Shown piece after piece: positions 8,391 to 16,248 of a DNA stretch of 53,880 nucleotides. Made by a program: the position numbers and the translations under genes. Each line of letters begins with the position of its first letter. Within the stretch, counting starts at the first letter, position 1. Source of the stretch: an uncultured Prevotellaceae bacterium (lineage in GTDB: Bacteria > Bacteroidota > Bacteroidia > Bacteroidales > Bacteroidaceae); NCBI GenBank assembly GCA_902799905.1, contig CADCCB010000016.1, forward strand, positions 1 through 53,880, read 5' to 3'. The notes under the pieces are model-generated. The model was not told the origin of the DNA, did not search any database, and saw only the letters and a program-made list of their open reading frames with translations.

Positions 8391-11324
8391 ATGATTATGA
8401 AAAGTATAAAAACAAACATATTTCTATTTGCCATGTTGGCTGCATCGCCCATGACGGTTGCTGCCCAAACCGCTGACGATGCTGATTCAACAGTGGTAAA
8501 AAAGAAAGTCCATGTTGCTTACCGCGACAAGGATGCCGACCAACTGCTCGGAGGTGTTTCTTACGTTGACATGGAAGAACTGTCGAAGAAGGACTATACG
8601 ATGAGCAGCCTTGAAGACATGATGGGGCTTGTCGGCGGTTGGAACGGCGGCAACCTTTGGGGAATGGATAATGACCGTCTTGATAATAATGACAATAGCA
8701 ACTTGCCCCTTGTCATTATCGACGGTGTGAAGCGTCCATCCAACAACGTGCTGCCTTCCGAGATTGAACAGATCACCTTCCTCAAGGGTGCCCAGGCTGT
8801 AGTGCTCTATGGCGCCAAGGGTGCCAAAGGTGCCATCCTGATCACCACCAAGCGTGGCAAGGTGGACGGCCTGCAGATTACGGCTAACGCCAACACCGGC
8901 TTCCACTTTGCTAAGGAATTCCCCGAGTATCTGGGTTCTGCAGAGTACATGACGCTCTACAACGAAGCCTGTCTCAACGACCAACTTGCCACGGGTGCCA
9001 AGTACAGCCAGCAGGACATCTACAATCATGCTTCCGGCTTGAACCCCTACCGTTATCCTAACACGAACTACTATTCCGACGAGTATGTCTGCAAGGCCTA
9101 TAACCGTTCGGAAGGCACAGTGGAGATACAGGGTGGCGGCACCCGTGCCCACTTCTACACGAACATCAACTACTATCGTGTGGGCGACCTGCTGAACTTC
9201 GGCCCTGCCAAGGACAACTACACCGACCGTTTCAGCGTACGTGGTAATGTGGACCTCGTGGTCAACAAAGTCATCAAGGGCTTTGCCAACGCCAGTGCCA
9301 CTTTCTACAATGCCAATGCGAACAAGGGCGACTTCTGGGGTGAGGCTTCCACCATGCGTCCGAACTTCCCGGAAAATGCTGCACCGCTGATTGATATCAA
9401 CATGGTCGATCCCAATGCCAGCAAGGCACTGGCTACACTGGACAAGTCGCTCAACCTTCTCGACGGAAGATATTTCCCTGGCGGCACGAAAGCCAACCAG
9501 ACCAACGCCATTGCCGACTGCTATTTTGGTGGCAAGACAACCGCTGTCAGCCGCCAGTTCCAGTTCGATGCCGGCATCATCTACGACATGAACAAGTTCG
9601 TAAATGGCCTGTCGTTCAAGACGCTGTTCTCTATCGACTACGCTGCCTCTTACGATCTGTCATACAATAACAAATATGCTGTGTTCATTCCTACTTGGAG
9701 TAACTATAACACACAGGATGCCATTGTAGCCATTACCCAGCAGAATGATGAAATCGTGACAGGAAATATGACTCAGTCTAACAGTAAATATCGCCAGACG
9801 ATTACTTGGGATGGTCATTTCGACTACGAGCACACCTTTGCCGATGACCATCATGTGACAGGTATGTTGCTCGCCAGCATGTACACCACATCTGCTAGCG
9901 GCCGCTATCATCGTTATGCCAATGCCAATCTGGGCTTGCAGGGTGGTTACGACTATAAAGGCCGTTACTTTGCTGACCTGTCACTGGCTGGTGTACACTC
10001 CGCCCGTCTTGCCGAAGGTCATCGTGAGGCCATCTCACCCTCATTCACCTTGGGTTGGAACATCAGCAAGGAGAACTTTATGAAGGACGTCAAATTCGTT
10101 GACGACCTGATGCTCAGTGCCTCATACAGCAATCTGAATGAGGATATCGATATCTATTTGGGTGACGATTTTGACAAATATTTCTACCTCCACCAAGCAA
10201 TATGGTCCGATGGTGGTAGTGGTTTCTCATGGAATGAGGGAGTGAGCACAAATCTTACATATTCCCGCTCAGGTAGCAACCCATCCCTCGACTTTGTTCA
10301 TCGCAAGGAATTCTCCTTCAATCTGCGTGGTTCGTTCTTCAACAAGTTGATAAACGTCGATCTGACCTACTTCAATACAGATATGGATGGCTTTATTGTA
10401 CAGAGCCTCTCCACCTTCCCCTCACATTTGCAGGGTGGTCTTTCAAGTAGTTCATTCATGCCGGTTATCAACAACAACATTCAGAACCGCAAGGGTCTTG
10501 ACTTCAGTATCACAGCCCAGAAGCAGTTTGGTCAGGTACACGCACAACTCGGAGTGGTAGGTACTTATCTCAGCACCAAGTGGAAGAAGTACGATGAAAC
10601 TATAGACCCCGATGCTCCTTACCAAAACACAGAGGGGCGTGATCTTGATGCCATGTGGGGCTACAATTGTCTGGGCTTCTATACTTATGATGACTTTGAC
10701 ATCACCACCACCGCCGAGGGTAAGACGAAATATACCCTGAAGGCTGGTCTCCCCAAGTCCACCAATTCTAACTTGCAGCCTGGCGACTTAAAGTACGAGG
10801 ATGTTAATGATGACGGTAAAATAACCAATAAAGACCGTGTGCAACTCGGTAAATGGGGAACCTATGGTGCTCCGCTCACGCTGGGTGTCAACCTCACGCT
10901 GAAGTATAAGAACTGGACACTCTTTATGTTGGGTAACGGGCAGTTTGGTGCCAAGGGCATGAAGAACGGCAGTTACTACTTCATGAGTGGTGAAGCCAAG
11001 TACTCCGTCAACGCCCGTGGCCGCTGGACGCCTGAGACTGCAGCCACTGCTACTCATCCCCGTCTGACAACATTGTCAACTACCAATGGTGAGGCATCTA
11101 CCTTCTGGATTTACAGCACAGACCGTTTCAACCTCCGCAAGGTACAGTTGACTTACGACTTCCCGAAGGAGATGTTTGATGGCAAGTGGGTCAAGGCTCT
11201 CTCAGTATATGTGAACGGCAACGACCTCCTCACCATCTCTAAGGAGCGCAAGTTGATGGAGACCAGTGTAGGCTATGCCCCACAGACCCGTTTCTATAAT
11301 CTCGGTGTCAAGGTAACTCTCTAA
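8391..11324 (+). CDS. SusC-family TonB-linked outer-membrane transporter lacking the N-terminal regulatory domain (pair 2)
   Basis: 977 residues. The signal peptide ends at TVAAQ. Unlike the first SusC there is no carboxypeptidase-like domain: after a short linker and a possible TonB-box segment (KKKVHVAYRDKD) the plug begins at once (LLGGVSYVDMEELSKKDYT, then LPLVIIDGVKR and AVVLYGAKGAKGAILITTKRG). The barrel ends in TRFYNLGVKVTL. This shorter subfamily occurs with its own SusD partner in many Bacteroidetes loci. It probably imports a glycan different in size or branching from pair 1 (inference). A second ATG lies two codons in. The SusD gene follows after 47 bp. Confidence 0.92.
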   Translation: MIMKSIKTNIFLFAMLAASPMTVAAQTADDADSTVVKKKVHVAYRDKDADQLLGGVSYVDMEELSKKDYTMSSLEDMMGLVGGWNGGNLWGMDNDRLDNNDNSNLPLVIIDGVKRPSNNVLPSEIEQITFLKGAQAVVLYGAKGAKGAILITTKRGKVDGLQITANANTGFHFAKEFPEYLGSAEYMTLYNEACLNDQLATGAKYSQQDIYNHASGLNPYRYPNTNYYSDEYVCKAYNRSEGTVEIQGGGTRAHFYTNINYYRVGDLLNFGPAKDNYTDRFSVRGNVDLVVNKVIKGFANASATFYNANANKGDFWGEASTMRPNFPENAAPLIDINMVDPNASKALATLDKSLNLLDGRYFPGGTKANQTNAIADCYFGGKTTAVSRQFQFDAGIIYDMNKFVNGLSFKTLFSIDYAASYDLSYNNKYAVFIPTWSNYNTQDAIVAITQQNDEIVTGNMTQSNSKYRQTITWDGHFDYEHTFADDHHVTGMLLASMYTTSASGRYHRYANANLGLQGGYDYKGRYFADLSLAGVHSARLAEGHREAISPSFTLGWNISKENFMKDVKFVDDLMLSASYSNLNEDIDIYLGDDFDKYFYLHQAIWSDGGSGFSWNEGVSTNLTYSRSGSNPSLDFVHRKEFSFNLRGSFFNKLINVDLTYFNTDMDGFIVQSLSTFPSHLQGGLSSSSFMPVINNNIQNRKGLDFSITAQKQFGQVHAQLGVVGTYLSTKWKKYDETIDPDAPYQNTEGRDLDAMWGYNCLGFYTYDDFDITTTAEGKTKYTLKAGLPKSTNSNLQPGDLKYEDVNDDGKITNKDRVQLGKWGTYGAPLTLGVNLTLKYKNWTLFMLGNGQFGAKGMKNGSYYFMSGEAKYSVNARGRWTPETAATATHPRLTTLSTTNGEASTFWIYSTDRFNLRKVQLTYDFPKEMFDGKWVKALSVYVNGNDLLTISKERKLMETSVGYAPQTRFYNLGVKVTL

Positions 11325-11326
11325 GA

Positions 11327-11364
11327 GAATGTAAAAATTAAAAAATGTAAGAATGTAAATAAAG
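11327..11364. repeat. Irregular ATGTAA-type repeats between the second SusC and SusD genes
   Basis: Three copies of an AATGTAA core occur within 40 bp right after the SusC stop codon. The spacing is irregular, so this is a weaker example of the boundary arrays seen elsewhere in the window. Confidence 0.35.
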
Positions 11365-11371
11365 AACTAAC

Positions 11372-13216
11372 ATGAAGCGAAATAATTTTTTAATTTTTAA
11401 AATATATCATTTTTGCATTGCAGTAGCAGCCTTCATGCTGCTCACTGCATGTGATGACATGTTTACGCCTGCAGATGAGAACAACCGACAGGCAGAAGAT
11501 TTTACAGAGGAGTCTGCGTATGCACATGGTCTGCTCATCTATGGTTATGGTCGTCTGCCTTATCTCACGACTACGCAGACAGACATCGCTACAGATGATG
11601 CCGTCACCAACAACCAAAACAATACCTACAAACTCATGGCGGAGGGTGCATGGCAATCTGACAACAATCCGATGTCTGTATGGAACCAGTGCAAGGATGG
11701 CATCCAGTATGTCAATATCTTCTTCACCATCGTAGATCAGACAAAATGGGCGCTTAGTGCAGCCTCTAAGCAGCAGATGTTTATCGACCGTATGAAGGGC
11801 GAAGCATACGGCCTGCGTGCACTCTTCTATTACTATCTGCTCCAGGCTCATGGAGGCTATGCCGACGATGGAGTCCTCTACGGAGTGCCTCTGTTAACAA
11901 CTCCTGAAGACGGTAGTTCCGACTTCAATCAGCCACGTGCTACGTTTGCTGACTGTGTGAAGCAGATTTTTGCCGACTGTGACAGTGCTATGGCCCTGCT
12001 CCCAGCGGAATATAAGAACATAGAGAGTTCCACTGAAATCCCCGAGAAATATCAGGAGTTAGGCGCGAATTTCTCTGGTTACAATCTTGTGTTTGGTGAC
12101 AAGTCCAAAAATCTCCTCTCCGGTAAGGTTGCCGAGGCTGTCAAGGCTCAGACGGCCCTTCTTGCAGCAAGTCCTGCCTTCCGTGAACAGAGCGGTGTGA
12201 CTCCTGCCGAGGCTGCCACCCTGTGCGCCAACGTGCTGAAGCGCATTGATGGATTAGAGGGATTTGACAAAACTGGTAACATTTGGTACAAGAATACCAC
12301 AAAACTGAATGCACTGGCAGAAATTCCTGAGATTCTCTGGCGTGAAGACTATCATAAGAATGCCTCTCAGGAATCTGAGAACTTCCCGCCGACACTCTAT
12401 GGCAGTGGACGTGTCAACCCGTCCCAGAATTTCGTAGATGCATTCCCCATGCGTAACGGACGTCCTATAGGCGATGGTCTTTCCGGCTACAATCCTAATG
12501 ATCCGTACACGGGTCGTGACCCACGTCTGGAAAACTACGTGCTCTATAATGGCCAAACATTCAGAAAATCGCTGATTATCTCAGGTACCTATCCTGCCAT
12601 CAATGGCGATAAGAGTGAGACTGATGACAATATCAATAGCATCAACACTTCTACGCGTACAGGCTACTACATGAAGAAGTTGCTCCGCGAGGATGTCAGC
12701 CCGTTGGCAAGTTCCAAGATAGAGCAGCAGCACCTCTATCCACGCATACGCTATACGGAAATGTTCCTGGCATACGCAGAGGCTGCAAACGATGCATGGG
12801 GTCCCAAGGTGGACGGTGCCGGCGTGGGCTTCACTGCCTATGATGTCATCAAGGCCATCCGTGAGCGTGCAGGACTCGGTACCGACGAGTGGGGACTTCC
12901 ACTTTCGGAGGGTGACACCTATTTGGAAGAGTGTGCTGCCGATCAGGCCAAGATGACCAACCTCATCCGCAACGAGCGCCGTATCGAACTCTGCTTTGAG
13001 AACAAGCGTTTCTGGGATCTCCGTCGTTGGTTGTTGCCGCTCGATGAAAAGGTGATGGGCATGAGGATTGATCGCAACGAAGCAACTGGCGAACTTTCTT
13101 ATACCCGCATCGAAGTAGAAGACCGTAAATATGACAACTCTTATCAGTACTACGGTCCCATTCCAAAGGAGGAAGTGCTCAAATTCAGCAACCTCAAGCA
13201 AAATAAAGGATGGTAA
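11372..13216 (+). CDS. SusD/RagB-family lipoprotein (pair 2)
   Basis: 614 residues. The leader ends in MLLTACDDMF, a lipobox with the acylated Cys near residue 27. SusD signatures include AYGLRALFYYYLLQAHGGYA, YPRIRYTEMFLAYAEAANDA, NLIRNERRIELCFENKRFWD followed by LRRWLLP, and the terminal YQYYGPIPKEEVLKF. It is the outer-membrane partner of the preceding SusC. The sequence is clearly different from the first SusD of the locus, so the two pairs look like separately acquired uptake units rather than a recent duplication. Confidence 0.93.
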   Translation: MKRNNFLIFKIYHFCIAVAAFMLLTACDDMFTPADENNRQAEDFTEESAYAHGLLIYGYGRLPYLTTTQTDIATDDAVTNNQNNTYKLMAEGAWQSDNNPMSVWNQCKDGIQYVNIFFTIVDQTKWALSAASKQQMFIDRMKGEAYGLRALFYYYLLQAHGGYADDGVLYGVPLLTTPEDGSSDFNQPRATFADCVKQIFADCDSAMALLPAEYKNIESSTEIPEKYQELGANFSGYNLVFGDKSKNLLSGKVAEAVKAQTALLAASPAFREQSGVTPAEAATLCANVLKRIDGLEGFDKTGNIWYKNTTKLNALAEIPEILWREDYHKNASQESENFPPTLYGSGRVNPSQNFVDAFPMRNGRPIGDGLSGYNPNDPYTGRDPRLENYVLYNGQTFRKSLIISGTYPAINGDKSETDDNINSINTSTRTGYYMKKLLREDVSPLASSKIEQQHLYPRIRYTEMFLAYAEAANDAWGPKVDGAGVGFTAYDVIKAIRERAGLGTDEWGLPLSEGDTYLEECAADQAKMTNLIRNERRIELCFENKRFWDLRRWLLPLDEKVMGMRIDRNEATGELSYTRIEVEDRKYDNSYQYYGPIPKEEVLKFSNLKQNKGW

Positions 13217-13258
13217 TAAAGTTCTTGCTCTGGCAAGCGTCCCTGCGGGCCGAGCAGA

Positions 13259-13286
13259 GAGTTTAGAGTTTAGAGTTTAGAGATTA
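13259..13286. repeat. 7-bp array (GAGTTTA type) upstream of the DUF1735-like lipoprotein gene
   Basis: Three exact GAGTTTA units at 13259-13279 are followed by GAGATTA, about 22 bp before the next start codon. A GC-rich segment at 13220-13258 precedes it. Confidence 0.8.
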
Positions 13287-13307
13287 AAATTTAGATTTTT
13301 TACAAAG

Positions 13308-14438
13308 ATGAAACTAAATAAATATATATACGGAGCAGCCTTGGGAGCCCTTTCTCTCACGTTTGCATCTTGCTATAATGCAGACAAGGAGTTCCCAGAC
13401 TATGAAGGAGGTACGACGGCCTACTTCGCCTATCAGTTCCCTGTGCGTACCCTCGTGCTTGGCAACGACATTTACGACAACACACTGGACAACGAGCACA
13501 AATGCCGCATCTGGTCAACCATGGGCGGTGCCTACGGTGGTCGTAACGCCAAAGTGGACTTCGTGGTCGACGAGACGCTCTGCGACAACCTCTGGTTTGT
13601 GGATGAAGGTGGAAACGCATCCTATCGGGTGACTCCTTTACCCGCGGCATACTATCAGTTGTCCGACAACTGCCTCACCTATTATGGGGAGCCCAGAGGC
13701 TATGTGGAAGTGCAGTTCACCGATGCATTCTTCAACGACCCAAAGGCTATCGAGAATACCTATGTCATCCCTCTTCGCATGACAAAAGCAGAAGGCATCG
13801 ACCATATCCTCACTGGCACGCCGCGTGAAGGACTCAATCCGTCTCGTACCAATACCGAGGACTGGGATGTATTGGCCATGGACTATGTGCTCTACTGCGT
13901 GAAGTATATGAACCCCTGGCAGGGCAAATATATCCGCCGTGGTGTGGACAAGGTGACAGAAAACGGTAAAACCACAGATGTCGTCCGCAAAGACTTTACG
14001 CTGGTGAACACCGACCTTGAGCATTACACGGAGAACCCTGTCAACCAATACGACGAGGTGTGTGGCATCACCACCAAGAACATGACACAGGCCATCTTCC
14101 CCGTATCTTTCAAGCGTACCGGTGGTGCAGCGTCCATATCCTGTAACCTCATCCTGACCTTCAATGGCAACGAGTGTACCATCTCTACCGATGATGAGCA
14201 CGTGACGGCCACCGGCAACGGTGAATACATCACCAAGGGCACAGAGAAGTCTGAATACAAGGACTACCAGTGGGGAAGCATGAACGGAGAGCCTGTCCAG
14301 CGCGACATCCTGCGTCTGGCTTACAATGTCAACTTCGAAGACCTGAATATCCAGGTGTCTACTGCCGACACACTGGTGGTTCAGACTCGTGAGGCGAACA
14401 AGAAGGAATTCTTCTCACCGAAATATGTTCAAGATTGA
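13308..14438 (+). CDS. Putative surface lipoprotein (DUF1735/DUF5627-like), candidate glycan-binding protein
   Basis: 376 residues. The leader ends in LTFASCYNADKEF, a clear lipobox with Cys near residue 22, so it is probably an outer-membrane lipoprotein. The rest is beta-rich. Residues about 35-170 resemble DUF1735-type domains seen downstream of SusD genes, and residues 190-370 resemble the domain often annotated DUF5627. I am not certain of these names. The likely role is a surface glycan-binding protein presenting the polymer to the SusC/SusD pairs; no catalytic motif is visible. The stop codon TGA is inside the first unit of a 7-bp array that runs to the next gene. Confidence 0.65.
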   Translation: MKLNKYIYGAALGALSLTFASCYNADKEFPDYEGGTTAYFAYQFPVRTLVLGNDIYDNTLDNEHKCRIWSTMGGAYGGRNAKVDFVVDETLCDNLWFVDEGGNASYRVTPLPAAYYQLSDNCLTYYGEPRGYVEVQFTDAFFNDPKAIENTYVIPLRMTKAEGIDHILTGTPREGLNPSRTNTEDWDVLAMDYVLYCVKYMNPWQGKYIRRGVDKVTENGKTTDVVRKDFTLVNTDLEHYTENPVNQYDEVCGITTKNMTQAIFPVSFKRTGGAASISCNLILTFNGNECTISTDDEHVTATGNGEYITKGTEKSEYKDYQWGSMNGEPVQRDILRLAYNVNFEDLNIQVSTADTLVVQTREANKKEFFSPKYVQD

Positions 14439-14464
14439 AAATTGAAAATTGAAAATTGAAAATT
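14434..14464. repeat. 7-bp array (ATTGAAA type) joining stop and start codons
   Basis: Four exact ATTGAAA units at 14434-14461. The TGA stop of the upstream gene (14436-14438) lies in the first unit, and the ATG of the next gene (14465) follows the last unit directly. The whole 26-bp intergenic gap is array, with no Shine-Dalgarno sequence. Confidence 0.9.
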
Positions 14465-16123
14465 ATGAAGAAGAATATTATAAATGGGCTATTCGCTGTT
14501 AGCAGTCTGCTATTGGCTTTTTCCTGCGCAGACTATAACGAGACAGGCAATTTCACTGCACTACCCGACCCCTCTTTCGTAGAGCCGTATGCGGACCTAG
14601 ATCCTGTCAAGGATTACATCGACAGAGACCTCTATCCCAACATGTCGCTCGGTGCTCAACTTAAAGTATCGGATTTCAACAAGCAGGAGTTGTCCCATGC
14701 AGCAGCAATGACCAACTTCGACAATGTGGCTTTCGGAACCTCCCTGATGTCCGGAACCATCGTCAACGCCAAGGGTGTGATGAACTTCCTCGACATGAAG
14801 GACCTGCTCGACCATGTGCAGGAAATCGGTGGCGAAGTGTTTGGCAGTCCTCTCTTTGCCAATGCCAATCAGGCCGACGAGTGGTTGAACACCCTCACGG
14901 CTCCTATTGAAATTTCTGTTGACTATGTAGAAGGAAAGGTGGTCGATTACAAAGACGTAACGTCGTTTGACGGTACTGTAGAAAAAGGAAAGGGTTACAT
15001 CACTCAATTTGAAGGTCAAAACGTGCTTCGTATTAATAATGTATCTAATGTGAATGTCATTGAAGGTTTCGAAGTGAATCCGAAGGCCAAATATACCACG
15101 ACTTTCTGGGCAAGGGCTCAGCAGGGCAAGGAAGTCTCATTCACCATCACTTTCTCAGGCAAAAAGGTTGACGGAACCGCAACTGCCGATGGAAAATGGA
15201 AGGTGAAGTCAGACAAGTGGTATAAGATTGTCGTAGAGTCCCAAAGTGCTGAAGACGTAACAAATGGTTACCTGAGAATAGAGAATGGTCTGAATGGTTA
15301 CATCCTTATCCAGAAGGCACAGGTGGGTTACTATCCAGACAACCACCGTCCACAGACCGCCCAGGAACTTAACGACACCATCAACTATGCCGTCAAGGCC
15401 TGGTGCGACGGTGTGATGAAGATCAACGAAGGCCGCATCCAGTCGTTCGACCTCATCGATGAGGCCATCGACGTGAAGGCGGAACTGGAAAACGGCAAGT
15501 ACGATATCAAGCATTCCACCGACAAGATTTTCTGGCAAGACATTCTTGGCAGTGAGAACTATGCACCAGAAGTGGCCAAGGTGGCTCGCAAAGCATTTGA
15601 AGAGCATGGCGGTAATCCTGCCGATTTGAAGTTCTTCATCAGCGAGTCTGGCCTGGAAGATGCCAAGAAACTGGAGAGCCTCAACTACTGGATAGGCATC
15701 TGGGACAACAAGGGTGCCAACATCGATGGTATCAACGCCAAGTTGAACCTCACCTATAGCGAGGATGAAGCCACTCAGGCTGCCAACGTGGCTACGCTGA
15801 ACACCCTGCTTGACAACCTTGCTGCTACCGGCAAACTCATCCGCCTCTCTAATTTCGACATCACCTACCAAGATGCCACAGGTGCCAATGTCACTGCCGA
15901 CAAGATTACAGAAGACCAGCGTCAGCAGTTGGCCGACTACTATGCCTACGTCATCAGGAGTTATATGAACAAGATTCCTCACGAGAAGCAGGCCGGAATC
16001 TGCAAGGGCAATATGGCAGACACTAGCAATCCCGTGGGCCTCTGGTCTGTCGACAAGAAGAGCAAGGACTGGGTGCGCACAGCCACCTACAAGGCATTCT
16101 GCGATGCGCTTAGCGGAAAATAA
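14465..16123 (+). CDS. GH10-fold lipoprotein with inserted CBM-like module; probably catalytically inactive
   Basis: 552 residues. The lipobox LLLAFSCADY puts Cys near residue 21. The body follows a GH10 xylanase with a carbohydrate-binding module inserted after the second part of the barrel, as in Prevotella and Bacteroides Xyn10C-type enzymes. GH10 parts are residues about 55-145 and 295-550; the insert is about 148-290. Key residues are degenerate. The usual GHTLVWH segment is VFGSPLFANANQ (about 125). The acid/base region SFDLIDEAID keeps Glu at about 333. The nucleophile region, normally TELD, reads LSNFDIT (about 461-467), so the nucleophilic Glu is absent. It probably serves as a surface glycan-binding protein derived from a xylanase. 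The start is ATG directly after the repeat array. Confidence 0.75.
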   Translation: MKKNIINGLFAVSSLLLAFSCADYNETGNFTALPDPSFVEPYADLDPVKDYIDRDLYPNMSLGAQLKVSDFNKQELSHAAAMTNFDNVAFGTSLMSGTIVNAKGVMNFLDMKDLLDHVQEIGGEVFGSPLFANANQADEWLNTLTAPIEISVDYVEGKVVDYKDVTSFDGTVEKGKGYITQFEGQNVLRINNVSNVNVIEGFEVNPKAKYTTTFWARAQQGKEVSFTITFSGKKVDGTATADGKWKVKSDKWYKIVVESQSAEDVTNGYLRIENGLNGYILIQKAQVGYYPDNHRPQTAQELNDTINYAVKAWCDGVMKINEGRIQSFDLIDEAIDVKAELENGKYDIKHSTDKIFWQDILGSENYAPEVAKVARKAFEEHGGNPADLKFFISESGLEDAKKLESLNYWIGIWDNKGANIDGINAKLNLTYSEDEATQAANVATLNTLLDNLAATGKLIRLSNFDITYQDATGANVTADKITEDQRQQLADYYAYVIRSYMNKIPHEKQAGICKGNMADTSNPVGLWSVDKKSKDWVRTATYKAFCDALSGK

Positions 16124-16137
16124 AAATAATGGTTCTA

Positions 16138-16174
16138 GGAGTTCAGGAGATACAGCCATCATCTCCTGGACTCC
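16138..16174. terminator. 14-bp hairpin between the GH10-like and binding-protein genes
   Basis: Arms 16138-16151 and 16161-16174 pair over 14 bp with one G-U. No T-run follows directly; a T-rich stretch starts about 26 bp later. It may partially terminate or stabilise the operon transcript so that the last gene is expressed at a different level. Confidence 0.45.
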
Positions 16175-16248
16175 AAAGACCTAACCTCTAATTAAAACAT
16201 TTTTTTCTTTTATTATTTAACTTATCATTAACTAAAATTATTGATGTT

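Noticed and set aside
14465-16123. Call as an active endo-1,4-beta-xylanase
   Set aside because: The fold fits, but the nucleophile Glu and the GHTLVWH subsite motif are not present, so activity cannot be supported.
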